Positions 1 to 11,725 are shown, counted from the stretch's first letter. The stretch: 64,000 nt of DNA from Trichaptum fuscoviolaceum (GCA_910574455.1 CAJSYZ010000008.1:2854707-2918706), one strand, 5' to 3'. Program-made: numbers and translations. Notes: generated by a model not told the origin, from the sequence alone.

Positions 1-60
1 ACATACTTGTGCTCTGGCTACAGCAGCATTGTTGGAGCTTGACTCTTCTCTTATTGCTAG

Positions 61-1111
61 CTTTTGTTGAATACGCGGTCTTGCCCAATGCATCGAACTA
101 TCAGAAGGTTGCTAAGCCGGCTGGAAGTTTCTCTTGGTCGGCGTATGTCGGCATCCTGGGATGGCCAGGTAAATGAAACAATCGAAAATCCTAAAGCACA
201 ACATGTAGACATATCTCCTCAGGAAAAACAGCATATTATGGCTACTTGGAATTTGTTAGAGACTACGCAAAGAAGGCATGTATCCTCCGAGTCGCATATT
301 CTTCTTGCATTTACTTCTTTTTCGATAGGGTGATACGCTTTTCGTGACCTCGGGAGCTGGTCCCGTCGGTTCGTGAGTAATCTATCTTAATTATCGTTTT
401 CTTCGCCTATCGTACATTGGGTTTGTTGTCCAACTAGCCAAGGGGCAAGGCTTGAAAGTTATCGCCTCCGCCGGCTCGGAAGAAAAAGTTAATTACATGA
501 AAGAGTGTGGTGCTGACGTCCCATTCAACTACAAGACAACCAGCACCAAGGAGATCCTTGCTCAGTACGGGCCGGTTCATCTGTGAGCGTTTATCTACGT
601 CTCGTGGCTTCCCTCTAATTCGGTTTCTAAATGGCTACGTAGCTATTGGGATCATGTCGCAGGCGAGTCGCTTGACCTCGCGCTCGAGGCTTCCGCTCCG
701 TCCGCTCGTCATCTTGTGAGTAATCAAGCACGTTAAAGATCGTAGTACCGACACGTTGCTCTTCAGATTGTCGGATTGACTGCCGGCTACAATCAACGAC
801 ATGCGCCGCTGAAGGTAAAGGCTCCTTCGAATTCTCTAACTAAGTTAGTATGCCATCGTACTGACACCAAGTTCGTTAAATAGAACTACCCGCATATACT
901 CTTCAAGTCTCTGACTTTACAAGGCTTTTTCGTCGGTGACTTGGACGCAAAGTACAGCAAGGCATTCTACGAAGAGATACCGCCGAAGGTGGTATCTGGA
1001 GAGATCAAACACCTGGAGTACATCAAGCGAGGCATTAAGAGTGCAGGAGAGGTGGTTGTGGATGTTCAGACTGGAAAGAACTTAGGGAGGGCAATTCTCA
1101 GTCGCAGATGA
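61..1111 (+). CDS. MDR-superfamily NADP-dependent oxidoreductase (5' partial)
   Basis: The encoded protein resembles medium-chain dehydrogenase/reductases of the prostaglandin/alkenal reductase group, which reduce activated double bonds with NADPH and lack the catalytic zinc. Visible exons give, in order, a segment with PNASNYQKV and AYVGILGWPG, then GKTAYYGYLEFV, the Rossmann loop FVTSGAGPVGS, AKGQGLKVIASAGSEEKV, YWDHVAGESLDLALE, GLTAGYNQR, and the C-terminal KSLTLQGFFVGDL to the stop at 1109-1111. At least six short introns are needed. The one after DYAKK seems to use a GC donor, and the boundary after GPVGS is poor, so a weak splice site or decay is possible. The N-terminal exons lie left of the window. 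Two P450 genes follow downstream on the other strand; a shared oxidative pathway is possible but not shown. The family call is fairly sure; the substrate is unknown. Confidence 0.72.
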
Positions 1112-1620
1112 ATGAGATTGCAATTCTATGTAATTTAATAGACTTTGACTGACAGAACATATATGTATGTATAATACATCCCCATTCCAACTTGAATAAA
1201 TGTCTTATGCGGAGATCTTCTTATGGTGCTTACCTTCAGAGATATATGGGGTTGGTTTCAATGTTCTACAGCGCGGAGACTAATCCGACGAACTAGGAGC
1301 GAGGACACGATGCCAGACTTATACTGAAATCTCAATTTATTCTTGATTTCACGACAAAGCGAGCAAACCACGCTGAATGTCAGGTCTGAGGCTGAGACCA
1401 TCAAGGTTACGGACCGTGAAAAGCCTCAAGATCTCAAAAACAAATAACAAGGTGATCCATATAGCTATAGCGAGGCAAAGAGTGAGCTAAGCAAGGGCCA
1501 GGCTGGAGTCGCTAGAGACCATCCCGGACTTTTCCGCCGTAGACTGTCTCTTCGAGTTCTATAAAGGAAGAAACAAAAGTCGAAACAAAAGTCAAACAGT
1601 CCCATTTCGCTAATAGTTTT
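1112..1620. other. Intergenic, convergent 3' ends
   Basis: This spacer lies between the oxidoreductase stop and the P450 stop on the opposite strand. I see no coding pattern, RNA gene or repeat in it. Confidence 0.5.
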
Positions 1621-3840
1621 TCACATGTTGTCAAAAAGTTTCAAGCCCTGTAGTATGTCTGCATCGTCTTCATGCAACGGATATTCATCCGAAATAGAAC
1701 GAATGAGAGAGACTGCCCTCTCAGAGCGAGGTTGTATAGAGCATTTGAACGGTTTCGGGTGGCTGAAAGTGAGTAAACACTCGATTTAGCCACTTAAACC
1801 AGACGGCAAGACAAGCAAAAGTAAAGACATTGGTACGCACCGAATAGTTCCGGGTACATATTCACGACGTGGCTCAATGTCAGTACCACGATCATCCTTC
1901 GCTTTGCTGATGTTAAACACCGCGACCGCCATAGCAATCGTTATAAAGAGGGTGCTGTCTGCAAACTCCTTTCCGGGGCAGATCCTGTCCCAGTAGGCGT
2001 TAGACGGGCTCATACCACGAAAATCATACGCACCGGCGTCCGAAACCGAATACGATCGTTCTCGGGTCTTGTTCAATGGGATGACCTTCTCCCAAGAACC
2101 TCTCAGGATTGAAAAGAAATGGTTCATGATAAATATCCGGGTCATGCGCCATTTGCCTGTGCAGATTTCAAATCAGCAAATAGAATGAGCCTCAAAGCAT
2201 GGCGTTCATAATAACCAGAGATTAGCAATAATTAATGCACCCTTCGGAATGCGATAACCCATGTAATTGTCATCCTCCACACTGGCATGAGGCATGTCTT
2301 CTCAGGAGTCAGTGATTCTGCATCGGAAATACTACCTTATGTACTCACTAATATCCAGAATGGTCTCCCACCTCAGTGTCTCTTTCACCAACGCATCGAT
2401 ATATGGTAGATCTGGACGGTCGGCGTGGGCGGGCAAGCGGTCGGTGCCTACCACCTTATCGATTTCTTCCTGAGCCCGCTTGAAGACTTCGGGATAGAGA
2501 GTGAGGGCGAGAAACGCCGATCCTAATCCAGCCATCGTCTGTGAAATGAAAGTAATGGTCTTACAGCCGGAAATTTCAAAGTTTAGTAAATAGCAGCCTA
2601 CAGTGTCTGATCCTCCGGCATACATAGTTGACGCGACACCTTTCATCACATTTACCTCTTCCGCGTCATGTCGCTCAAGCGCCTCAGACATAAAGGAGCT
2701 TTCCATCTTTCCTGCTGCCTTAAGGAACAGCGAAGGGCTTCATTTGTGAAAATCAAGCAAATCGCAAAGTAGCCTTACCATCTGATGTTTAACGAATTCG
2801 AAGGGCACCTCGACAACCGCTTTCACGGCCTTCGACCACATCCGAGCTTGCCTCTTGAAGCCCATTCCGGGGAGCCAATCCGGTAGATGTTTTACTAAAT
2901 GTCCTGGGTTAAAATAACTTTGTCAACATTCCACAAAGTGCACGCACAGGGCGGTATTAAATCAACTGCCCACGACCCGTAGGCACATCCTTTTGAGAAA
3001 GCGACCCCAATAGCTTCGTCGGCCAGGCTAATGAGAGGATCTGTTCCTTCGGATTTGACCGTATACCCATGTGACATTCTTAAGATCATAGAGCCTGGAA
3101 GACTACGAGTAACCATGATCGTTATCACATATGTTCGGCACAGATGAACGGAGCACTCACGCCTGCAGATGTCCCATTAATTCGTCCGGTCTCTCGAGCA
3201 CCCGTAGTAGAAATCTGCGGGTTTCAAGCTCTTTCAAATGCTCGGATTTTAGAAGAGAAGTCGGGGTCCCAATCGTTTTGCGCAAGAGTTTACGGTGCAT
3301 CTTAAAGGTTTGATCGTATGGCATGACGCCTATATTCCAGCGATCAAATCCAACCCTAACGGATAACGAACAACGAACAACGTTATCTAAAGTGTAGTGC
3401 GAAGCCGTGGAACATAGAGGTGACATACATTTCGCCGCCAAATGTAAAGGTAGGTCGGCTACAGTAGATTGAAGATCGCTTTTCTAGGAGATCAACTGCA
3501 ACCTTATTATCGTTGACCAACATGAATGTCTGTCCAAATACTCTTAGTGAGCAGATAGGTCCTAGAAGAGGATTGTCAGGCGACGGTCGCATGCAGGCCT
3601 TTCAAACGCACCGTATCGTACACCATAACTCGCAAAATGGGCACCCTCAGTACTCTTTGGCATGTCGAGGATATTTCCAACCACAGGAAGCGGCATTGGA
3701 CCCGGAGGATGTGGTAGACTCTTTCGCCCGCCCTTGATAATGAAATACCGATATACGAGGTAGACGCCAACCAGTAAGCAGATAACGTCAAGCCTGTTAT
3801 CGCAGACTCGGAGAAGCACTTCTAAGATCATCTTGAACAT
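1621..3840 (-). CDS. Cytochrome P450 monooxygenase, first of a tandem pair
   Basis: This is a membrane-anchored haem-thiolate monooxygenase of the fungal O-methylsterigmatocystin-oxidoreductase-like type. The start at 3840 gives a hydrophobic anchor ([17 protein letters not shown]) followed by the proline hinge [15 protein letters not shown]. Further exons carry the I-helix AGGSDTT, completed across an intron, the K-helix KETLRW (ExxR), NPERFLGE, and the haem loop FGFGRR / ICPGKEFA. A 60-nt intron splits the haem loop between Arg-Arg and Ile-Cys, so the motif is intact only after splicing. The C-terminus [14 protein letters not shown] matches the family, and the stop is at 1621-1623. Length is about 500 residues over roughly ten exons, normal for the family. 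The next gene is a close paralogue with the same intron positions. Substrate is unknown, and no terpene or polyketide synthase is visible nearby. Confidence 0.88.
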
Positions 3841-4657
3841 CCAAGAGACGAAGTAGGTACACTCGAGATACAGACCGCCCTCTCTATAGACTGACGCGAG
3901 CAGGTTATATCCAGTCTCGCAACTAGACCAAGCTACTTATATGGGTCGCTTCGCTCAAAACTCGCAAGCTCGGCTTGTCATAGAAGAAGTAGCCTAGCCT
4001 GGTCACGAGGCTACGGTATGTTATACCTCTGTCAGATGGAAGTCCAGAGCCCCCCTCAGACACAAGTGACGAGCGCTGCCTGGAGCCCATCGTGCGATCC
4101 GAATGATGCTCTTGATTGCCAAGAGTGTATCAACTTCGAGGATACATACTGCAAGGGGAGTGAAGCTTCCCGTCACGGCTTATCATTAGATAACCATCCC
4201 CACCGCAATCAACAGTGTGACGAACAGGAATCACCCGTGAGACTCGGAGGTGATACGCCACTTGGCGGGAAATTGAATGTTTAGTTCAACTTGAGCAATT
4301 CGTATCCTGTCCTGGCAAGCTCGCGGATAAGCAGGATCCTATATATCGTAATCCTCGGTTTCGGACAATTCGAGTTGTTTGAATGACCTATTGCTCAGGG
4401 ATTCTATGATGTAGTACAAGCGGGTAAGGTTCGCATTAGATCCCTTTCCCTATGTATATCTCCAGCACCTCTCGAACTCCGGCCGAAGTATTTGTCTAAA
4501 CCAACAGATAAGACCGCCTTAAAGAGATAGCGGATTATGATACTATGTAGGAGATAGATAGCACATAATCGAGTTAGTTACAGCATTAAGAGGTTCAAAG
4601 ACAATAACATACCATGATACTGTCTTTGAAGCGAACAACACCTTGATAACAAGCGTA
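3841..4657. other. Intergenic between tandem P450 genes
   Basis: This holds the upstream region of the first P450 and the 3' flank of the second. A weakly open stretch at 4018-4284 (+) lacks introns, motifs or family resemblance, so I do not treat it as a gene. Confidence 0.45.
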
Positions 4658-6861
4658 TTACATGTCAAGTCCTAAGTCTTTCAGGATGTCCGCATCGCCT
4701 TTATTCAATGGTTCCTCCATTACAGAGCGAATAAGAGAGACAGCCTTCTCAGAGCGAGGTAGTATGGAACACTTGAATGGTTTCGGGTAGCTAAAATCAA
4801 TTATACATTAGTTCATAACGCCCGGAGATTGCAACATTCGCCGCGCACGCACCGAATTGTGCCTGTGACATACTCACGAAGTGGTTCGATATCATTACCA
4901 AGGGCATCCTTTGCCTTGCTGATGTCGAACGTTGCCACTGTCATAGCAATCGCTATGTACAGGGTACTGTCAGCAAACTCCTTTCCGGGGCAGATTCTAA
5001 AGGATACTGGTAAATGCAGGCGAAAGCTTTTACTTAATCGATCGCACCCACCGGCGTCCGAAGCCGAAAACCAGTGCCTTCGGGTCTTGCTCGATAGGAT
5101 AATCGCATCCCTCTAAGAACCTACCGGGGTTGAAGGTAAACGGGTCGTGGTAATTGTTCGAGTCATGCGCCATTTGCCTAGTTACAAGCGCAACTAGATC
5201 AGAGGGAACAAAACTTAGTACGGGCTCAATGGCTCGACATTACCAGATATTCGCAAGGAGAAGAGAACCCTTTGGAATTCGATATCCCATGTAAACATTC
5301 TCCTCCGTACTCATGTGCGGCAAATCTATTAGAGGATCAGATTTCCCAATTCAAGACTGCGCCATCTTTCACTCACTGACGTCGACAATGGTCTCCCACC
5401 TCAATGTCTCTTTCACTAGAGCGTTGATATATGGCAAATTCGGACGGTCTGAGTAGCCCGGTAACCGTTCGATGCCCACCACTTGATCGATTTCTTCACG
5501 TGCCCGCATGAAGACATCTGAGTTGAGCGTCATGGCCAGAAAGGCCGTCCCCAAGCCAGCCATCGTCTGTAGGATATCAATACATTGCCTCAACAGCTTC
5601 ATAATTGATAGGTATTTGACGGCAACGTACAGTATCTAAACCTCCAGCATACATAGTTGTCGCAACACTCTTAATCAGATTCGCTTCATCCGAGCCACAT
5701 ACCCCAAGTGCATCGGATGTGAAAGAGCTTACGGCCTTTCCAGCTGCCTAGAAGACAAGCACACAGTTAACCCATCGTGAGCAAACTCGAATGCGAACAC
5801 GTCCTCACCATTTGGTGTTTAACAAATGCAAATGGAACCTCTCGGACGGCATTGACAGCCTTTGACCATTTTCGTGCTTGCCTTTTAAACCCCATTCCGG
5901 GAAGCCAGTCTGGAAGATGTTTCACTAATTCCAGATTATTAGGACAGGACTGTCATAGGTCGCTTCTCAACGTACGGGGCGGGAATAAATCAACAGCCCA
6001 GGTTCCGTAGGCACATCCCTTTTGAAATGGGACACCCATAGCTTCGTCACCAAGAGCTATGAGTGGATCTGTTCCTTTGGGATCGACCGTAACAGTATAG
6101 CCATGTGTCATTTTCAGTAGCATGGAACCTTGAAGACTTTAGGTGAAATATGATAAGCTAAGATAGATAGATATGCTAAGCGATGACGGGTAGCTCACGT
6201 TCGTAAATGATCCATCATCTTGTCCGGTGTCTCGAGCATCCGTAGAAGAAACCGGCGGGCTTCGATCTCCTTCGCGCCCTCACATTTCAATAGGGCTGAC
6301 CGGGACCCTATCGTCTTGCGCATCAGCTTTCGATGCATCCTGAACGTGTCATCATATGGCATAACACCCATGAGCCAGCGATTGAATCCAACCCTAATGG
6401 ATATCTGTGAATCACGATAACCCTTGAAATGAAACAAAAAGTACTCACATTTCACCGCCAAAAGTATAAGGCGGCCGGGAAGAATAAATCGAAGACCGTT
6501 TTTCCAGAAGATCGAACGCAATTTTTTTGTCGTTGATCACGATGAATGTCTGTCCTAATATTGTGAATGAATAGATGGGACCTGCAGAATATAGTTAGTT
6601 GAACAATCTCTCAGAATTAGGGTCTTCTCACACACCATATTTTTCGGCGTACTTCGTGTAATTTGGACCTTCAGTGCCCTCAGGAACGTCGAAGAGATTC
6701 CCAAGCAACGGAAAAGGTTTCGGGCCTGGAGGAAGTGGTGGATTTCTCTGTCCACCTTTCCCGAAGACCGCTCGAAATGATAGATAGGCGATAACAAGAG
6801 CACAAGCCACATCAAGTCTGTTGAAGCAGGTAAGACCACAAACAAGCGATTCAAAGACCAT
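4658..6861 (-). CDS. Cytochrome P450 monooxygenase, second of a tandem pair
   Basis: This is a paralogue of the upstream P450, clearly similar along its length with the same intron layout. The start at 6861 gives an anchor ([18 protein letters not shown]) and hinge [15 protein letters not shown]. Visible motifs are the I-helix AGGLDTT across an intron, ExxR in KETLRW, and haem loop FGFGRR / ICPGKEFA, again split by an intron between Arg and Ile. The stop is at 4658-4660 after [14 protein letters not shown]. The meander motif that reads NPERF in the sister gene reads NPGRF here, a Glu-to-Gly change at a usually conserved site just before the haem loop. All splice sites look usable and no stop interrupts the exons, so the gene may still be expressed, with altered stability or activity. 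The tandem duplication probably arose by unequal crossing over. Confidence 0.86.
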
Positions 6862-7679
6862 CGTTATGGACAGTGGGTCAAGTTGACAGAGAAGAGATAC
6901 GAATACCCGCCATATAAAGGCTCCGTCGAGGTTCTTCTCCTCGCTCCTTGAAATGGTTGATCACCAGATATGCCGCACCATGGCCTTGTTGCCATCTTGA
7001 AGACGTATCAGGTAATCTTCGAGCACCAAATCTTCCGTCAGCCATCATGGCTTTGTCTCATGATTTTATAACGTCATGATTTTGTAACGTAGTCGAACCT
7101 TTAAAGCTAGGGTCCTACGTAGGTGACGAACAATCCTCCCGCCACCCTCTCTAGCTTATCTCCACCGAAACCTATACATTGAGACAGAAGGTTTAGGGTA
7201 CGAGGCCATGCATGAATATTCAAGCGCTGGGCATGGGAGAGAATGGACCTACGAATGGGTAGCTCTCTGCCCTTTATAAGTGTCTTCTCGCGGAATCCAT
7301 GCTTGCATTGCGACTGTCTGTCGTACGCAGAATTGCCACCAATTCATGATTAGGAAGAAAATAATCCTACTAGGTGCTTCCATTAGTTCGAGACCGCATA
7401 CAGAACTACCGGGAGTCAGGTCTGGGTATCACTGGCGCACGAGTAAGACCCTGATGGTAGTTGATGATATGATATGCTAGGTGTGATTCTTTTTGCGGTG
7501 GCTTTAACCGCCCCAGTAAATCTCTAGCGTCCTCTCAGACGAGTGATCCTTAAGGGCTGATCGAAGCGAGAGTTGCCTTGCCTGAGCTGATGAGACGAGT
7601 TTGGAAGACCGACAGCCATAATTACAGAGAGCAGTCAAGCGAATGGTGATAGAAGGGAAACCGAAAAACAGATTACTCG
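6862..7679. other. Intergenic upstream of the P450 pair
   Basis: This is the promoter side of the second P450. Short open stretches such as 7280-7480 have no coding signature. Near 7050-7090 a short phrase (catgattttataacgt / catgattttgtaacgt) is repeated. Nothing else is recognised. Confidence 0.45.
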
Positions 7680-7688
7680 CCTGATGCC
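7680..7688. repeat. Target site duplication, left copy
   Basis: The 9-bp sequence cctgatgcc is repeated exactly at 8420-8428, on the other side of the inverted-repeat element. A 9-bp duplication is the hallmark of Mutator-type transposition. Confidence 0.8.
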
Positions 7689-8419
7689 TAGACTCGTAAA
7701 CCAGTCGTTAGTGTTGTGATATAGTAACGACTGGTATGACTCAATCAGAAGGAGGCCAGTAACCTCAATGTGACCCATTGGTCACAGTGTACCTGATTAT
7801 TCAGCTTAGTGGCGACAAATTCTCACAGGGTCCTTAGGTTCAAGTTGCTTCCCGAGTCCCGGTCACTCCTTCTTTTTCTTGAAATTCAACTTGTATTAAA
7901 ATCAGATAGCGAATACATGCAGATTTTGTGCTATATATTTACTATCTATCTATCTAATATGAGCGCATACACATAGTAAGGTGTCGCACTCGCTTTCGAA
8001 GGGGTCTCGAATTGTGACAATGCGCTCGAGCTACCAGTGTTCGAAGTCGCGCAAGCTTCGCTTTTTTAGTTGCGGATACACTCGTTTCGCATTAAGCTCA
8101 CCTTAAGTAAAGTGAGAGAATAAAATTTTGATTACGCTCCCCTAATGGACGCTTCAAATGTGTAGAATTCTGCATAAATTAACTACGACATAAATACGAC
8201 GTCGTGGTACGTTGTATTAGTAGGAAAAGACGAGCGCGCGCAGACCGCGTGGGACTTTTACTCTCATTTTGTCTCACTCCCACTCTTTCGGTCAAACAGT
8301 AGGGTCCTTCCCTTTATATTCAATTCCAAATCGGTCAAATTGTGGTGACTCGGCCACTTCTGATTGAGTCGTACCAGCCGTTACTACAACATTACACTAA
8401 CGGCTAGCTTGCGAGCCTA
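7689..8419. mobile_element. Mutator-like non-autonomous TIR element, copy 1 (731 bp)
   Basis: The left end (TAGACTCGTAAACCAGTCGT) and the reverse complement of the right end (TAGGCTCGCAAGCTAGCCGT) match and continue for about 60 bp through GACTCAATCAGAAG. Exact 9-bp repeats (cctgatgcc) flank the element. Each end also contains an internal palindrome (ccagtcgtta / taacgactgg), so each end can fold. No transposase frame is present. The interior, with phrases such as agttgcggatacactcgttt and ctgcataaattaactacgac, recurs in the element at 54375-55785. The 9-bp duplication and long inverted ends support assignment to the MULE group; superfamily assignment without a transposase is inference. Confidence 0.8.
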
Positions 8420-8428
8420 CCTGATGCC
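8420..8428. repeat. Target site duplication, right copy
   Basis: Exact partner (cctgatgcc) of the 9-bp repeat at 7680-7688, directly abutting the right end of the element. Confidence 0.8.
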
Positions 8429-8593
8429 AGTGTTCGCACAGCGGCCCCACTCCCCTGCTCAATTTACATCCCTGGAAGGCCACTAACGGCACCACATCAG
8501 CGACGGCGATTGTTGATGAGAAGTTGAGATACGAAGCCGTTTGTGATTTTCTCGAGGGAATGCGTTCAGGATTGAATATAAAGGGTCTACAAG

Positions 8594-8674
8594 ATTCCCG
8601 CTACCCCTTGGGTAGCTGGGTATTCTTAGGGTATGCAACTGTCTGTTTTTACCGCCAAAAGTCAAAAGGTCACG
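8594..8674 (+). repeat. Short repeat R, copy 1
   Basis: This begins ttcccgctacc with a small hairpin and continues through ttcttagggtatgcaactgt and ccgccaaaag to a CACGT-like end. Two closer copies lie at 10551-10634 and 11852-11937 in the same orientation. The three copies alternate with fragments of unrelated genes. The nature of the repeat is unknown; it may be a transposon end. Confidence 0.55.
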
Positions 8675-8971
8675 TTTTTCTGCTTTATTTGGGGGGTCCT
8701 TGGATATATATGGGCAGATTTCGATATATAAGTCTTTTTTGCTCACATGACAATGACAAAGATGTGCAGGTTATGTAAAGTAATGTCTCGGGTGTTTCCG
8801 AGACACCGCAGCAGTCCTCGCCGTCGTCGCCAACGCTGGCCTAATCTCTTTCTTGGCTTTCTTGTACGTCGGACTCACGTATTAACACTCCTAATGGCGA
8901 CGCGTCCTTGTGAGTTTCTTATTGATTCCTCTTTCACCTATCCTACATGTTCATGACATTGCTAATGTTTT

Positions 8972-10463
8972 GTGTTTTTGTCAATCTTCTACGACTTGAC
9001 CTGCCAGGATCTGCCGCCCGCCTTTGAAGACTTGCACTCCGCTTTCTTTGCTCTCCTCCTTCAGCTCATACTCAATGTCTCCCAAGACCGTTCGGTGCGG
9101 CTCGTAGCCAGTGTCTATCTCAAGAACACGATCAAACGGCGATGGGAGGATGAGGACTCGCCTTTGGCCTACGCAGGGAAGACGCAGCTGAAGGGTCAGC
9201 TGGTCCCTGCAATGATCGCGCTTTCAAGTTCAGCAGACAAGACATTATAAGCGCAGGTTGCGGAGGCCGTGTCCATTGTCGCAAAGTACGAATTCCCCGA
9301 GCAGTGGCCAGATCTCATCGATCAGCTCGTCTCTTCACTCTCGCCCGACGCTGCAAATTATCCAACAAATGTCTCCGTTCTCGAAACTGCCCACTCAATC
9401 TTCGCGCCTTGGCGTTCTGAAATACGCTCGGACTCGCTCTACACGACGATCAACTTCGCCGCTTCTCGGGCACCTTCCTCCAAATATTCAAACACACCGC
9501 CACCAGTCTTCTGAATGGATCGGGAACTGCAGCGATGGCGCAGGCTCAGGTCGTGCTTCTGTCAATTTTCTACGACTTGACGTGCCAGGATCTACCGCCC
9601 ACCTTTGACAACTCGCACTCCACTTTCTATCTTTGAGCTTGCCGAGCTTTATACGCATCCATACCAGGAGGTCCTCTCGTCTTCGAATACTGTGCCGGCA
9701 TTTGTCACAGTGCTGTGGGGGCTTCTCGGTGGAGGCCAGAGATCTGGAATTGCATATGACGGACTGGTCAGTCAGGGACTACAACGGTCATCCAATCAGG
9801 AAACTACAAGGTGACGTTTGCGGAAAGGGAGACGATTAGTGATCAAAGGCGTAGTTGTTCCCAATGTCACATTACGAGGTGCACAAACTTCTTCTTTCAT
9901 CGTGCTCATCTTTAGTGAAACTGTCTTGACCTGCAGAGCACAAAGTGGAGCAATTTGAGGACGATCCTCTGGAGTACGTTCCTCTGGAGTACGTCCGAGT
10001 CGACCTCACTTTCGCAGCCTCCTCTTCGTCCATCGGCGGACTGACTGCAGAGGGCACCACGCGGCGTCAAGCCGCAGCCGATGTCCTCCGTGCGCTCGTT
10101 GCCTCAGGTTTCGAGGCTGAGACGACCGAAGTCGTCTTGACGTTGATCGGTAACAGACGGAGGGATACAACAGGAAGAAGGGAGATGAAGAGATCTGGAA
10201 GAGGAAGGATGAAAGTGTGTATCTGCTCACGGCGGTGGCAACGGTTGGTGCAACCGCTCAGGTGAGTGAAGCGGTTCATTCAGAAGGAATTGTGAATAAC
10301 ATTGGCAATCAATAGCAAGGTGTCACAGGCACGAATGTTCTTGTGGATGTCGTCCAGTTCTTCTCTCAGCACGTATATGAGGACCTACAGGCCGATGAAG
10401 ACTCCGTGCATCCAATTCTCCAGGTTGATGTGATTCGCTTTTTGTACTCCTTCCGAAATCAGG
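8972..10463 (+). pseudogene. Decayed fragment of exportin-2 / CSE1 (importin-alpha re-exporter)
   Basis: CSE1/CAS is the karyopherin that returns importin-alpha to the cytoplasm. Recognisable pieces are SQDRSVRLVASVYLKN, AQVAEAVSIVAKYEFPEQWP, NVSVLETAHSIFAPWRSE, SIFYDLTCQDLPPTF, GGGQRSGIAYDGLVSQ, EQFEDDPLEYV and HPILQVDVIRFLYSFRNQ. The copy is dead. There is an in-frame TAA at 9248-9250 between DKTL and AQVAEA, frameshifts near 9475 and 9790, a deletion of roughly 40 codons near 9632, and an in-frame 15-nt duplication near 9970. It also starts with an out-of-place piece: 8972-9050 duplicates the segment found in proper order at 9550-9627. Introns are retained, so it is not a processed copy. 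It covers the N-terminal half and stops at an intron donor before repeat R copy 2. Confidence 0.78.
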
Positions 10464-10550
10464 TGCGTAATTATAACATAATAGAATTTTGTCTGCTTGT
10501 AACATAGTAGAATTTTGTATGTACGGATGTAAAGAAGAAAAAAAATAAAA

Positions 10551-10634
10551 TTCCCGCGAACCGTAGGGTTCGCTTGGGTACCTTAGGAAAACGCAACTGT
10601 GTCGATTCTCTGCGAAAACTGATCCAATCACGTG
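10551..10634 (+). repeat. Short repeat R, copy 2
   Basis: The sequence ttcccgcgaaccgtagggttcg forms a small hairpin and is followed by gggtaccttaggaaaacgca and tgtcgattct. It matches 11852-11937 closely and 8594-8674 more loosely. It sits directly after the truncated CSE1 fragment and before the NDFIP-like fragment. Confidence 0.6.
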
Positions 10635-11119
10635 AATTGCCTTTATGGGTAATTAACCCTTTTAGGCAGGAGATCCAGTCATGTGATAATTTACTTTAAA
10701 CAGAAGGTTGTTTCCACGCATTCTTGGCTACGCCTTTGTCACCAACTTGAATGCATAACGTGTATAGCAGCTCAACACAGTCATCAGCTTCTGCAATGGT
10801 GGGTTGCGCATAGCCCGCAAGCGAGTCGGGCGCAAGGCGCTCCCCATGACGATCCACCGCCAGTAGCCCCAGCATCTCCGTGTCTACACCCCGCGGCAGT
10901 GCCAAAACAACTTTGTCTGCGAGGACATCCAACACTGGACACCAAGTGCGACTGTATGAGGTGCAGTGAGCATTGTAGCTGCCGGAAACGAACTGCTCAA
11001 GCACAGTCGATCCCGACTAGTCTTGCTGCATGTCCAAGGTCGAATTGCAGCGCATGGGTACTTGTCACGGGCTTTGAGTGGGCACACCGCGTTGTATTGC
11101 AGATCGTTTAATTGGAAGT
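10635..11119. other. Unassigned stretch between repeat R2 and the NDFIP-like fragment
   Basis: The first part extends the similarity with the sequence after repeat R3 (gtcatgtgat, then a T-rich tract and cacgc). The remainder is open on both strands for about 100 codons (10696-11004 minus, 10683-11111 plus). The composition is GC-rich and no family is recognised. It could be another captured fragment or the N-terminal part of the NDFIP-like copy. Confidence 0.3.
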
Positions 11120-11684
11120 TGGTGCTCGGAACGAAGCTGGGTGGGACTGGGAATGATGGTGTCTTTGCAAATGTCACTGCAAATCCAAGCCTCCCCAGGC
11201 CCATAGTGGAAGGTGCGCCTATTTTTCTGCCTTAACAGATTGCTTCTTTACTTTGCAGTTTAACAGATTTGTTTTGGCTACTTTGCATTCCATATTCAAT
11301 AGAAGACAGTGTCCATGTTATGCCGGAGGAGACACAGAAGGATACACCACCATTGTACACCGCTGCTCAGGCGGATGCTGTTCCGCCGCAGTGGGAGACA
11401 ACAGGCCACGCGCCTTCGTCCTTATCGCCGGGAATGATGCTTCCAGGCAAGCTCTCGATTGATGGTCTCGCTCGCAACGGACACGCACTTCTCATTTGCT
11501 TGGAACATGCTCGTTTCTATTTCCTTCCAATTTGTGGGCTTTCCCTTACTTACCTCCTGTTACTACACATGCGGCAATGCTTGGTGCTCGTGCTGGTCTT
11601 GGTTTGACGCTGGTGCGATATGGGTTTGCATTGAGGACAGGCAAGGATGACGAAGGCATAGGCACAAATGGTGAATGTGCATAA
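11120..11684 (+). pseudogene. Decayed NDFIP / BSD2-type protein fragment
   Basis: NDFIP/Bsd2 proteins are Golgi/endosome membrane adaptors for Rsp5/Nedd4 ubiquitin ligases and in yeast affect metal transporter turnover. Visible pieces are LGGTGNDGVFANVTANPS, an intron from about 11212 to 11299, MPEETQKDTPPLY (a PPxY adaptor motif), AQADAVPPQWETT, then SFAWNMLVSISFQFVGF and THAAMLGARAGLGLTLVRYG from the membrane domain. The membrane part needs two frame changes, near 11475 and 11545, so the copy cannot make a full protein. It retains an intron, lacks the N-terminus, and is bounded on both sides by short repeats. Family assignment rests on the ordered motifs and is fairly secure. Confidence 0.72.
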
Positions 11685-11725
11685 AAATATAATGTTTTTC
11701 TTTGCCCAGCGCTTGTAAAATGCAT

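Noticed and set aside
61..6861. A secondary-metabolite gene cluster (oxidoreductase plus two P450s)
   Set aside because: No synthase, cyclase, transporter or pathway regulator is visible, and the first gene is cut by the window edge. Two tandem P450s alone do not make a cluster.
8483..8778. Two overlapping frames near repeat R copy 1
   Set aside because: They overlap a repeated, AT-rich stretch and have no coding signature.
10696..11004. A 102-codon minus-strand frame as a transposase fragment
   Set aside because: Sequence such as LGLLAVDRHGERLAPDSLAG reads smoothly, but it matches no transposase motif I know and the plus strand is equally open.
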